Under the pieces are notes generated by a model that was not told the DNA's origin, ran no database searches, and worked only from the letters and a program-made list of their open reading frames with translations. From an uncultured Lachnospiraceae bacterium (GTDB taxonomy: Bacteria; Bacillota; Clostridia; Lachnospirales; Lachnospiraceae), in the NCBI GenBank assembly GCA_951802115.1, contig CATOPL010000004.1, positions 1-64,000 on the forward strand: a DNA stretch of 64,000 bases, read 5' to 3'. This document shows, piece after piece, positions 34,070-42,379 of this stretch. The position numbers were made by a program, and so were the translations under genes. Numbering within the stretch: the first letter of the stretch is position 1; every line of letters starts with the position of its first letter.

Positions 34070-35221
34070 TTATAACGTGTTCTTCATCCGCACCAGTCGG
34101 AACACCTGTTCCGCCGTATCTTCCATATTTGCTTCTGCATTGTCTTTTAACATGGCCTCCTCAAGCGTGGATATCCCACGGACAATCGGAAAAAACGCGT
34201 CAATTCCGGCTCCATTGCATTCTACCGCATCCCGAGTCGCCCCGCCGACAAATGCCAGGACGCCGCAGTCATATTTTTTTGCAAGTCTCGCAATGCCCAC
34301 CGGCACCTTTCCCATGGCAGTCTGCGCATCCATCCGCCCTTCTCCCGTGACCACCACATCTGCGGTTCGAAACTCTTCTTCCATTTCAAGAATTCCCAGC
34401 ACCAACGAGATTCCCGGTTCCAGTACAGCATCCAGATAACTCAGCAACGCAAATCCCAGGCCGCCTGCAGCTCCGGCTCCCTCCTTCGTCCGCATATCTT
34501 TACCTGTAAAATCCCTTGTTTTTTCTGCATAATGCGCCATCTTTCGGTCATAAAGCTCCCGTTCTTCCTCCTTCACCCCTTTCTGCGGTCCATACACGTA
34601 GACCGCTCCCTGTTCTCCCAATAAAGGATTCTTTACATCACAGGCTATGCGAAAACGGCATTCTCTCAACACCGCCGGTACTTTATCAGACCGAATTCTG
34701 GCAATACGGTCCAGAAAAGCAGCTCCCGGCAAAATCGGAGCTCCGGTCTCATCCAGAAACTCATAGCCAAGCGCAGACAGCATTCCGACGCCGCCATCCG
34801 TAGTCGCGCTTCCTCCGATCCCCATGATAAAATCACGGCATCCCCTTTTCACGGCATCCAGAATCATCTCTCCCACTCCATATGTCGTGGCTGATGCCGG
34901 ATCCAGTCCGGACTGGCCGACAAGTGTAATGCCCGACGCCTCTGCCATCTCCATCACTGCCAGTCCCCTCTCCGCCACGATTCCATAAGATGCTTCTACT
35001 TCCGAACCAAACGGTCCTGTCACTTTCAACGTGACATATGTTCCACCAAGCCCGGCTGTCACTGCACGCATGGTTCCTTCTCCGCCGTCAGCCACCGGCT
35101 TTACAACAATTTCCACCTCTTTGCCATACACCCGCTCAATTCCCCGTCTTGCCGCATGTCCGGCTTCCAGAGAATCCATACTACCTTTAAAAGAATCCAC
35201 TACAATCACAATTTTTTTCAT
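34070..35221 (-). CDS. glxK: Glycerate kinase (GlxK/GarK type)
   Basis: Phosphorylates D-glycerate with ATP. The 383-residue protein matches glycerate kinase type I. It starts MKKIVIVVDSFKGSMDSLEAG and has KPVADGGEGTM near the N-terminus, GIGGSATTDGGVGMLSALG in the centre and VVTGEGRMDAQTAMGKVPVGIA in the last third. The start at 35221 is chosen for AGGAGT at good spacing; an extension of 24 codons has no family similarity. It has its own promoter next to the transketolase terminator. It would feed glycerate into lower glycolysis. No tartronate or glyoxylate genes lie nearby. Confidence 0.93.
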   Translation of the reverse strand: MKKIVIVVDSFKGSMDSLEAGHAARRGIERVYGKEVEIVVKPVADGGEGTMRAVTAGLGGTYVTLKVTGPFGSEVEASYGIVAERGLAVMEMAEASGITLVGQSGLDPASATTYGVGEMILDAVKRGCRDFIMGIGGSATTDGGVGMLSALGYEFLDETGAPILPGAAFLDRIARIRSDKVPAVLRECRFRIACDVKNPLLGEQGAVYVYGPQKGVKEEERELYDRKMAHYAEKTRDFTGKDMRTKEGAGAAGGLGFALLSYLDAVLEPGISLVLGILEMEEEFRTADVVVTGEGRMDAQTAMGKVPVGIARLAKKYDCGVLAFVGGATRDAVECNGAGIDAFFPIVRGISTLEEAMLKDNAEANMEDTAEQVFRLVRMKNTL

Positions 35222-35362
35222 TTTCTGACTCCTGTTGTTTTCTACAGCAAAAACGGGCCGATTCGCCCAAAACATCTCCCCGTCTCCAGCCATATGATTA
35301 TCTGTTATTTATTAATTATAACGGATGTACAAAAACATGTAAACCCGTTCAGACTTTCTAAT

Positions 35363-35390
35363 ATTATAAAACGCCTGCGACATCAGACAA
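35363..35390 (-). promoter_or_regulatory. Glycerate kinase promoter
   Basis: Minus-strand TTGTCT (35390-35385), 16-bp spacer, perfect TATAAT (35368-35363). The -35 overlaps the T-run of the upstream terminator. The leader is about 135 nt without clear structure. Confidence 0.6.
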
Positions 35391-35433
35391 AAAACGCCCT
35401 GAAATGCGCTGCCAAATATACGCACTTCAGGGC
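35389..35433 (-). terminator. Terminator of the transketolase operon
   Basis: Minus-strand GCCCTGAAGTGCG pairs with CGCATTTCAGGGC (one mismatch in 13), then G and six T. It begins 31 bp after the transketolase stop. Confidence 0.85.
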
Positions 35434-35464
35434 AGTTCTCTTTTTTCAGATTTTACTTCGAAAT

Positions 35465-36403
35465 TTACAGCCAGCTTTTTACTTTCTCATAGATACTTTT
35501 AGCATCCAGACCATACTTCTCAATCAGAGCTTTTGCAGGGCCGGACTCACCAAAGGTGTCATTGACACCAATCCTCAGCATCTTCGTCGGTGCCTGTTCG
35601 GAAAGAACCTCTGCGACCGCTCCGCCGAGTCCTCCGATAACAGAATGCTCTTCCACCGTCACAACCTTTCCGGTTTTCTTGGCAGATGCGACTACGAGAT
35701 CTGCATCCAGAGGCTTAATCGTATGAATATTAATCACCTCTGCAGAGATTCCGTCCGCCTCCAGCATCTTCGCCGCTTCCAGGCTCTCGGATACTTCCAG
35801 ACCAGTAGCGATAATGGTCACATCTTTGCCCTCGCGCATCACGATGCCTTTACCGATCTCAAATTTATAAGAATCCGGATCATTGATAACCGGAACAGCC
35901 AGACGGCCGAATCTCAGATATACCGGACCTTCATGCTCAATAGCCGCTTTTACAGCCGCCCTTGCTTCCACATCATCAGCCGGACTGATAACTGTCATAC
36001 CCGGAATCGTCCTCATCAGAGCGATATCCTCATTACACTGATGTGAAGCGCCGTCCTCGCCTACCGAAATACCTGCGTGAGTCGCGCCGATCTTCACATT
36101 CAGATGCGGATAACCGATAGAGTTGCGGACCTGCTCGAAAGCGCGGCCAGCCGCAAACATCGCAAAAGTGGAAGCAAACGGCGTCTTGCCTGCCGCTGCC
36201 AATCCTGCCGCTACCGTCATCATATTTCCTTCCGCGATCCCGCAGTCAATATGACGATCCGGAAAAGCCTTTTGAAATACTCCTGTCTTGGTAGCGCCTG
36301 CAAGGTCTGCATCCAAAACCACCAGATCCGGATACTGTGCTCCAAATTCCGCCAAAGCATTACCGTAGCTCTCTCTTGTTGCAATCTTTTTTACTTCTGA
36401 CAT
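35465..36403 (-). CDS. Transketolase, C-terminal subunit
   Basis: Second half of a split transketolase, 312 residues. It carries the pyrimidine-binding domain (FIDCGIAEGNMMTVAAGLAAAGKTPFASTFAMFAAGRAFEQVRNSI, with the ThDP-activating Glu) and the C-terminal domain (VTVEEHSVIGGLGGAVAE). It acts with the N-terminal subunit as a heteromeric enzyme of the non-oxidative pentose phosphate pathway. The ATG overlaps the upstream subunit gene by 13 bases. A strong terminator follows. The split form is usual in many Firmicutes and archaea, so it is not a broken gene. Confidence 0.94.
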   Translation of the reverse strand: MSEVKKIATRESYGNALAEFGAQYPDLVVLDADLAGATKTGVFQKAFPDRHIDCGIAEGNMMTVAAGLAAAGKTPFASTFAMFAAGRAFEQVRNSIGYPHLNVKIGATHAGISVGEDGASHQCNEDIALMRTIPGMTVISPADDVEARAAVKAAIEHEGPVYLRFGRLAVPVINDPDSYKFEIGKGIVMREGKDVTIIATGLEVSESLEAAKMLEADGISAEVINIHTIKPLDADLVVASAKKTGKVVTVEEHSVIGGLGGAVAEVLSEQAPTKMLRIGVNDTFGESGPAKALIEKYGLDAKSIYEKVKSWL

Positions 36404-37230
36404 AATGCTTCACCTACTTTCTCTAAATCTGCCATTGCAGTCGCATACTGCTCATCATTGGGAGCCGCCCCATGCCAGGACGCCTGATTCTCCATAAAGG
36501 AAACTCCTTTTCCTTTTACGGTCTTGGTAACGATCGCCACCGGTTTACCGGTCACCGTCTTCGCCTCATCAAATGCTGCGCGAAGCTGATCCATATCATT
36601 ACCATCCGCCACATTGATCACATGGAAATTAAATGCCTCGAATTTTTTATCGATAGGATACGGAGAGCACACATCTTCAATCTTTCCATCGATCTGCAAT
36701 CCGTTATTATCCACAATCACTACCAGGTTGTCCAGCTTTCTGTGACCTGCCAGCATGGAAGCCTCCCACACTTGGCCTTCCTGAATCTCACCGTCTCCCA
36801 ACAGCGTATACACTCTGTAAGATTTGTGATCCAGCTTTCCTGCAATCGCCATACCAACTGCTGCAGAGATTCCCTGACCCAGCGAACCAGAGGACATGTC
36901 GATACCCGGAATATGCTGCATGCACGGATGTCCCTGAAGATGAGAGCCTACATGACGGAGCGTCACAAGATCTTCTACCGGAAAATATCCTCTGTGTGCC
37001 ATGGCACTGTAATATCCGGGAGCCGTATGTCCTTTTGACAATACAAAACGATCTCTGTCCGGATCTTTTGGATTCTTCGGGTCAATATTCATCTCTTCAA
37101 AATACAAATAAGTAAAAATGTCTGCAGCCGACAAAGAACCGCCGGGATGTCCTGCTTTTGCACTGTGCACAGCAGTCACGATGCCCTTACGGACTTCATT
37201 GGCTATTTTCTGTAACTCTAAAGTCTGCAT
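36391..37230 (-). CDS. Transketolase, N-terminal subunit
   Basis: First half of a split transketolase, 279 residues. It binds the thiamine diphosphate diphosphate group with GDGEIQEGQVWEASMLAGH...NNGLQIDG, and it has AGHPGGSLSAADIFTYLYF and SKGHTAPGYYSAMA near the N-terminus. The start at 37230 (MQTLELQK) follows AAAGGGAGAGAAAC; a 13-codon extension covers that site and is rejected. A promoter lies 40-65 bp upstream. The gene is translationally coupled to the C-terminal subunit. Confidence 0.94.
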   Translation of the reverse strand: MQTLELQKIANEVRKGIVTAVHSAKAGHPGGSLSAADIFTYLYFEEMNIDPKNPKDPDRDRFVLSKGHTAPGYYSAMAHRGYFPVEDLVTLRHVGSHLQGHPCMQHIPGIDMSSGSLGQGISAAVGMAIAGKLDHKSYRVYTLLGDGEIQEGQVWEASMLAGHRKLDNLVVIVDNNGLQIDGKIEDVCSPYPIDKKFEAFNFHVINVADGNDMDQLRAAFDEAKTVTGKPVAIVTKTVKGKGVSFMENQASWHGAAPNDEQYATAMADLEKVGEALCQK

Positions 37231-37267
37231 GTTTCTCTCCCTTTCTTTGACAGATTTATACAACTCC

Positions 37268-37295
37268 ATAGTACCATAAATGAAATATTTTTCAA
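37268..37295 (-). promoter_or_regulatory. Transketolase operon promoter
   Basis: Minus-strand TTGAAA (37295-37290), 16-bp spacer, TACTAT (37273-37268). Confidence 0.5.
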
Positions 37296-37312
37296 GGACA
37301 AAATGAATAAAG

Positions 37313-37570
37313 CCTTCAATGGGTCTTAAAAGAACAACGGTCCATGGCGGGTGTCCGGGTTGGTTACTGTATTTATCAATAAATATAGTTTTTGATACAA
37401 ACAGCGGCCAATCTGGACGCCTGTCATGAACAGTTGTTTCTTCCAGCCCCCGCTTGCGCTTAGTGAAGGGCCGCAGTGGTACTAAGGGCGCAAAACACGC
37501 GCCCTAAGGACCAGCGCCCTTCAATGGGTCTTTAAAGAAACAACTGTTCATGACGGCTGTGCATTGGCAT
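37313..37570. repeat. MITE-like palindromic repeat element
   Basis: This fills most of the 412-bp gap between the YdcF and transketolase genes. A segment starting CCTTCAATGGGTCTT is at 37313-37350 and again, imperfectly, at 37518-37556. An inverted copy of its end lies at 37421-37442. The arms 37424-37442 and 37535-37553 are perfect 19-bp inverted repeats. Nested inside are GAAGGGC/GCCCTTC, TGGT/ACCA and AGGGCGC/GCGCCCT, making a palindrome of about 130 bp. No coding frame is evident. The GGACGCC-GTCATG core is shared with the hairpin after luxS. It is a non-autonomous repeat or a multi-hairpin RNA. Confidence 0.7.
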
Positions 37571-37642
37571 ATTTATATATAAATATTTTTCATAAGTACA
37601 AATTAAAAACTATACTTAATCGGACTGCCAGACTGCTCCCCG

Positions 37643-38221
37643 TCATTTCACCAGACCGGATGTTTCCCGCAGAATCTGTCCAAACTGTGTTCCGCAGTGT
37701 TCCATCTCCGTCAGTACCAGATCGATTCCGTATTCTGTCTGATACCAGTTCTCCCGGCTGACACCTTTTGTCACTACCGGACAAACCAGAATTTCAGCCT
37801 CCGGAAAGCATACCTGATAATATAATCTGGCTCGCCTGGCATGATACGCCTGACAGCAGAGCAGAGCTTTTTTCACGCAAAGTCCTGCTTCATCCGTCAC
37901 TTCCCGGGAACGAAGGGCATTTTCATAAGTAAAAGTAGCCTGATCTTCCCGCCAGATACATTCCTTTGGAATTCCCTGTCCTATCAGTATATGATAAAAA
38001 TATGACCACTCTGTCTCATATGTCGGATCCCCGGAAAATCTGCCTGTCAGTTTGGCGTATCTTCCGGAGGGAAGAATCACCGGCGCATATCCTTCTTTCC
38101 ACAGTTCTGCCGCCCGATACGCCAAGGCGCCTTCATTGGAGCCGGGAAGGAAAATAATGTCTGCACGTTCCGGTTTATGTTCCAGAAAAATAAATTCCGT
38201 ATATTCGTCAATAAAACTCAT
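37643..38221 (-). CDS. YdcF-family (DUF218) protein
   Basis: A 192-residue DUF218/YdcF-like protein. It shows FLPGSNEG near the N-terminus, a YRAAELWKEGYAPVILPSGR strand-helix unit, the TYENA motif (ATFTYENALRSREV), and a Rossmann-like ALLCCQAYHARRARLYYQ segment. Family members include envelope-related and nucleotide-binding proteins, but a precise function is not established. No membrane helix is present, unlike SanA/ElyC types, so it should be soluble. The ATG overlaps the stop of the upstream aminotransferase by four bases, so the two are coupled. Confidence 0.82.
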   Translation of the reverse strand: MSFIDEYTEFIFLEHKPERADIIFLPGSNEGALAYRAAELWKEGYAPVILPSGRYAKLTGRFSGDPTYETEWSYFYHILIGQGIPKECIWREDQATFTYENALRSREVTDEAGLCVKKALLCCQAYHARRARLYYQVCFPEAEILVCPVVTKGVSRENWYQTEYGIDLVLTEMEHCGTQFGQILRETSGLVK

Positions 38222-39390
38222 ACTTTCAGTATACCGCTTTCTTCAATCGCCCGGACCGCTTTTTTTATCTCTTCCACCGGATAGACCAGCGCCATACGCA
38301 CATAGCCTTCACCCAGACTTCCAAACGCTGTACCGGGAACCACAATCACTCCTGTTTTCTCCATCAGTTCCAGAGCAAACTTTTCACTGCTTGTATAATG
38401 TTCGGGAATCGGCGCCCACACAAACATCGTTCCCTGTCCGTCCGGAACTTCCCAGCCAATGCTGCTTAATCCCCGGCAGAGCGTATTGCACCGCTCTTCA
38501 TAAAGTTTGCACTGTTCTTTTACACTGTCCTGAGGGCCGGTCAGCGCTGCGATGGCCGCATATTGAACCGGCAGGAAAGTCCCGTAGTCAATCTGAGAAC
38601 GAACCTTCTTAAATTCCTCAATAATTCTCTCATTGCCAACGGCAAAAGAGATGCGCATACCGGTCATATTATAAGATTTGGACAAAGAGAAAAACTCAAT
38701 TCCAACATCCATAGCACCCGGATAAGACAGGAACGAACCACCTGTCTTTCCCCCATAAACCAGATCTGCATAAGCATTATCATGGAGCAGAATAAGCTGA
38801 TACTGTCTGGCAAACGCAATCGCTTTTTCATAAAACCGGTCGTCTGCCACAGAACAGACCGGATTCGCCGGGTAAGAGATCAGCATAAATTTTGCCCTCA
38901 TGGCCGTTTCCCCGGGAATATCGTCAAAATCCGGGAGAAAATTATTTTTTCTGTATAATGGATAGGTCGCACATTTCGCCCCCATGAGCTCCGGCCCGAT
39001 GCCAAAAACCGGATAACCAGGATCCGGCGCCAGGAACGTATCTCCCGGATCACAGAGCGGCAGAGCAATATGCGCCATCCCCTCCTGAGATCCATAAAGA
39101 CTCATTATCTGTTCGCTCTTTAGATCTACGCCGAACCTTGTTTGATAAAAATTTTTCACTGCCTCCAAAAGCTCCGGACGATCCGTCAGTGCATACCGGT
39201 AGTTTTCCGGCACGCCACAGGCTTTCTGCATCGCTTCCATAATATGTACCGGAGGATGAAAATCCGGCGTACCCACGGAAAAGTTGTAAACAGTCCTTCC
39301 CTCTTTCAGAAGTTCTTCTTTTTTCGTATTTAACAGGGAAAAGATCCCTTCTCCAAGCTTTTGGGATCTTTTCGAAAATGTAAGTTCCAT
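38218..39390 (-). CDS. Class I/II PLP-dependent aminotransferase
   Basis: Fold-type I aminotransferase of 390 residues. It starts MELTFSKRSQKLGEGIFSLLNTKKEEL and shows YNFSVGTPDFHPP, a substrate-pocket SYPANPVCSVADDRFYEKAI, HDNAYADLVYGG and the PLP-lysine motif SLSKSYNMTGMRISFAVGN. A conserved Arg for the substrate carboxylate is in VRMALVYP. It resembles LL-diaminopimelate, aspartate or alanine aminotransferases; the exact substrate cannot be fixed. It has a strong promoter and is coupled to the YdcF-like gene. Confidence 0.9.
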   Translation of the reverse strand: MELTFSKRSQKLGEGIFSLLNTKKEELLKEGRTVYNFSVGTPDFHPPVHIMEAMQKACGVPENYRYALTDRPELLEAVKNFYQTRFGVDLKSEQIMSLYGSQEGMAHIALPLCDPGDTFLAPDPGYPVFGIGPELMGAKCATYPLYRKNNFLPDFDDIPGETAMRAKFMLISYPANPVCSVADDRFYEKAIAFARQYQLILLHDNAYADLVYGGKTGGSFLSYPGAMDVGIEFFSLSKSYNMTGMRISFAVGNERIIEEFKKVRSQIDYGTFLPVQYAAIAALTGPQDSVKEQCKLYEERCNTLCRGLSSIGWEVPDGQGTMFVWAPIPEHYTSSEKFALELMEKTGVIVVPGTAFGSLGEGYVRMALVYPVEEIKKAVRAIEESGILKV

Positions 39391-39452
39391 TGTCTGTTTT
39401 TCTCCTTAGATTAGAATTCCTGTGACAAAAAAGTAATATTCACACTCTCTAA

Positions 39453-39481
39453 AGTATAATTGATGATTTCATAGGTGTAAA
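39453..39481 (-). promoter_or_regulatory. Aminotransferase promoter
   Basis: Minus-strand TTTACA (39481-39476), 17-bp spacer, TATACT (39458-39453), about 63 bp before the start codon. Confidence 0.7.
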
Positions 39482-39513
39482 GCCTTTCTTATTATAAAAA
39501 CCCTGCTCTCATT

Positions 39514-40170
39514 TTACTGGCTTTTCGTTCCTTCTGACAGCAGCTGTCTGTATTCCTTCCAGCTTACATATCTCCCTCCCATACTTTCCAGATGATCTGT
39601 ATGAAACTGACAGTCAATAAAAAAGAAATTTTTATCCCGAAGCACTGCCGACAGTCCGATCAGCGCCGCTTTGGAGCCGTTCTTTTTCTCAGAGAACATA
39701 CTTTCTCCAAAAAAGCATCTTCCGATGGCAACCCCATAGAGACCTCCGGAAAGTTTTTTATCTTCATACGCCTCAACGCTGATGGCAAACCCTTCCCGAT
39801 GGAGCGCCAGATATGCTTTTTCCACATCATCCCCAATCCATGTTCCTTCTTTGTCTTCCCGTTTCATCCGACACTGATGTACCGTATCCTGAAAATCACG
39901 ATTCAGGCGAATCTCCATTTTATGTTTTCTAATATATTTTTTCATGGAACGGGAAACATGAATTTCCCTCGGGAAGATCAGAAACCGTTCTTTCGGGCAC
40001 CACCACATAATCTCTTCTCCCGGATTATACCAGGGAAAAATCCCGTTGCTGTATGCCAGCAAAAGACGTTCCACACTCAGATCCCCTCCGACTGCCAGAA
40101 GTCCATCCTCCTGCGCAAGCTCCGGAACCGGGAAACTCACCTCGTTTTTTCTTAATCTATATACCGGCAT
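39514..40170 (-). CDS. aat: Leucyl/phenylalanyl-tRNA--protein transferase
   Basis: Adds Leu or Phe from charged tRNA to proteins with N-terminal Arg or Lys, marking them for ClpS/ClpAP-type degradation. The 218-residue protein shows the family pattern GLLAVGGDLSVERLLLAYSNGIFPWY, IMWWCPKERFLIFP, HVSRSMKKYIRK, GTWIGDDVEKAYLALH, GGLYGVAIGRCFFGESMF and FIDCQFHTDHLESMG. The ATG follows AAAGGAGGCAGT. It is widespread in Proteobacteria and patchier in Firmicutes, so its presence is worth noting. It is preceded by a leader region with a strong terminator 148 bp before the start. Confidence 0.94.
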   Translation of the reverse strand: MPVYRLRKNEVSFPVPELAQEDGLLAVGGDLSVERLLLAYSNGIFPWYNPGEEIMWWCPKERFLIFPREIHVSRSMKKYIRKHKMEIRLNRDFQDTVHQCRMKREDKEGTWIGDDVEKAYLALHREGFAISVEAYEDKKLSGGLYGVAIGRCFFGESMFSEKKNGSKAALIGLSAVLRDKNFFFIDCQFHTDHLESMGGRYVSWKEYRQLLSEGTKSQ

Positions 40171-40316
40171 ACTGCCTCCTTTCTACCATAGTTCATTTCA
40201 TTACAGCCATTCCCGCGAACCATGAGTCAAAAGGCCGGAACTGCAAACATATCCATGAGCATCTGTGGTATGATCCCGTCGCAGATCAAACGTTTCTCCA
40301 ACCACTGATAACCTGA

Positions 40317-40370
40317 AAAAACACCCGGGGAAACCTGTCTGGACGATTTAGCAGTTCATTCCCCGGATGT
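40317..40370 (-). terminator. Strong terminator in the aat leader (possible attenuator or small-RNA end)
   Basis: Minus-strand ACATCCGGGGAA pairs with TTCCCCGGGTGT (12 bp, one G-U) around a 26-nt loop and is followed by four more T. It lies between a promoter at 40411-40439 and aat. A transcript from that promoter would be about 88 nt if stopped here. The rest of the leader, down to 40171, has no coding frame and only weak hairpins. Confidence 0.7.
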
Positions 40371-40410
40371 AATAATCAAATTCCACTCTTAGACGGTTTT
40401 TATTTTTCTA

Positions 40411-40439
40411 ATTATAACACAATACCTCACCAAACAGAA
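40411..40439 (-). promoter_or_regulatory. Promoter upstream of the leader RNA and aat
   Basis: Minus-strand TTCTGT (40439-40434), 17-bp spacer and perfect TATAAT (40416-40411). The -35 lies inside the right arm of the aspS-distal hairpin, so hairpin and promoter overlap. Confidence 0.55.
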
Positions 40440-40479
40440 CATTTTTTATAAAATATTCTGTCTGATGAGGTATTTTTTT
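40421..40479 (+). terminator. Long AT-rich hairpin with T-run after aspS
   Basis: AATACCTCA pairs with TGAGGTATT, and an inner CAGAA pairs with TTCTG. Seven T follow on the plus strand only. No plus-strand gene ends here; for aspS transcripts on the minus strand the tail is merely U-rich. It may serve both directions imperfectly. Confidence 0.45.
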
Positions 40480-40519
40480 GTAAATTTCATCTAATCAGTG
40501 ATATTTTACACTGTCAGTC

Positions 40520-42313
40520 TTATTCTGTTGCCTCACCGGCCACCAAAATTCCCAGTTCCTCAAGCTGTATCTTATCTACCACGTCCGGCGCATTGGTCAT
40601 CATGTCAGAAGCATCCTTCACTTTCGGAAACGCAATGACTTCACGAATACTGTCCGCTCCTGTCATCAGCATCATCAGACGGTCAAACCCGTATGCCAGA
40701 CCTGCATGAGGCGGTACGCCGTATTGAAACGCATCCAGCAAAAATCCAAAACGTTCCTGAGCCTGTTCCTTTGTGAATCCCAGCACTGCAAACATTTTCT
40801 CCTGTATATCCGCCTGAAAGATACGCACGGAACCGCCGCCGAGCTCTGTCCCGTTTAACACAATATCATATGCTTTGGCACGAACCGCTCCCGGATCTGT
40901 GTCAATCTTATCGAGATCTTCTTCCATGGGCATCGTAAACGGATGGTGCATGGCCACAAAACGGCTCTGTTCCTCCGACCATTCCAAGAGCGGAAACTCC
41001 GTGATCCACAGAAAATGAAACTGATCTTTATTAAATAACTCCAGATTCCGCGCAATCTCCAGCCGAAGATTCCCAAGCACATCCCATACCACTTTATTCT
41101 TATCCGCCGCAAAAAGAAGCAGATCACCCGGCTGTCCGTCCAGAGCCTCCATCAGAGCCTTCATCTGCTCTTCTGTCATAAACTTTGCAAAAGAAGATTT
41201 GCAGCTCCCGTCTGGCTGAACGGCAGCATATGCCAGCCCCTTGGCCCCAAAACCCTTGGCAAACTCCACCAGTGCATCAATCTTCTTGCGGGGCATCTGT
41301 CCCTGCCCTTTCGCGTTGATGCCGCGCACACTTCCTCCGTTTTCGAGCGCCCCGGTAAAAACGCCGAATCCACAGCCCTTCACAACCTCTGACACATCTC
41401 TAAGCTCCATCCCGAACCGGGTATCCGGCTTGTCCGAGCCGTATCGGTCCATAGCCTCCTGCCAGGTCATCCGCGGAATCGGCAGTTCAATATCCAGGCC
41501 AATAGCATCTTTGAACACTTTCTTAAGCAGTTTTTCATTGACCTCAATTACATCATCCACATCTGCAAACGACATTTCCATATCAATCTGTGTAAATTCC
41601 GGCTGCCGGTCTGCTCTTAGATCCTCGTCCCGAAAACACTTTGCAATCTGAAAATAACGATCATAACCAGAACACATCAAAAGCTGTTTAAACAGCTGCG
41701 GAGACTGTGGCAGAGCATAAAACTTCCCCTGATGCACCCGACTGGGCACCAGATAATCTCTCGCTCCCTCCGGCGTACTTTTAATCAGTATCGGAGTCTC
41801 AATCTCCAGAAACCCTTCCTCTGCCAGCACCGAACGCACTTTTGTGGCTACCTGGCTCCTGAGCATCAGCTTGCTCTGGATATCCGGCCGGCGAAGATCC
41901 AGAAAACGGTATTTCAGCCGCATCTCTTCCTTGGTCCGGGAATCTGATTCAATAGGAAACGGAGGAGTCTGTGCCTCCGAAAGGATGCGCACTTCTGTCA
42001 CCCGTATCTCAATCTCTCCTGTTGCCAGATTTTTATTGACTGCACCCGACCGGGCCTCCACCTTTCCTGCCGCTGCTACCACGAATTCACTTCTTAACTT
42101 CTCCGCTTTTGCAAAATTCTCCGCACCGCAGTCTGCTTCTTCAAATATCAGCTGCAGGATTCCGGAACGGTCTCTTAAATCCACGAAAATAATTCCGCCT
42201 TTATTTCTGCTCTTCTGTACCCATCCCATAACGGTGATATTTTCTCCGATATTGACGGTTCCAAGTTCAGCACATCTGTGACTTCTGTGCAGTCCTTTCA
42301 TCGATTCTGCCAT
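40520..42313 (-). CDS. aspS: Aspartyl-tRNA synthetase
   Basis: Class II synthetase of 597 residues, the bacterial long form. The N-terminal OB-fold anticodon domain includes ITVMGWVQKSRNKGGIIFVDLRDRSG. Class II motifs are visible in FLEIETPILIKSTPEGARDYLVPSR, FQIAKCFRDEDLRADRQPEFTQIDMEMSF and GLAYGFDRLMMLMTG, with the GAD insertion domain between. The start at 42313 (MAESMKGLHR) follows GAGGATAAAGGGATT; an extension of 14 codons overlaps that site. It follows hisS closely (66 bp), the usual hisS-aspS order. A non-discriminating role with tRNA-Asn cannot be judged here. Confidence 0.96.
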   Translation of the reverse strand: MAESMKGLHRSHRCAELGTVNIGENITVMGWVQKSRNKGGIIFVDLRDRSGILQLIFEEADCGAENFAKAEKLRSEFVVAAAGKVEARSGAVNKNLATGEIEIRVTEVRILSEAQTPPFPIESDSRTKEEMRLKYRFLDLRRPDIQSKLMLRSQVATKVRSVLAEEGFLEIETPILIKSTPEGARDYLVPSRVHQGKFYALPQSPQLFKQLLMCSGYDRYFQIAKCFRDEDLRADRQPEFTQIDMEMSFADVDDVIEVNEKLLKKVFKDAIGLDIELPIPRMTWQEAMDRYGSDKPDTRFGMELRDVSEVVKGCGFGVFTGALENGGSVRGINAKGQGQMPRKKIDALVEFAKGFGAKGLAYAAVQPDGSCKSSFAKFMTEEQMKALMEALDGQPGDLLLFAADKNKVVWDVLGNLRLEIARNLELFNKDQFHFLWITEFPLLEWSEEQSRFVAMHHPFTMPMEEDLDKIDTDPGAVRAKAYDIVLNGTELGGGSVRIFQADIQEKMFAVLGFTKEQAQERFGFLLDAFQYGVPPHAGLAYGFDRLMMLMTGADSIREVIAFPKVKDASDMMTNAPDVVDKIQLEELGILVAGEATE

Positions 42314-42379
42314 AATCCCTTTATCCTCTTTTCCTAAATATCTCTGTTCAACCATATCTCTGCCGGCGTTTTTTTGCCC

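Noticed and set aside
35465..37230. Transketolase gene broken by a frameshift
   Set aside because: The two halves have their own start and family-typical boundaries; split transketolase is normal in Firmicutes.
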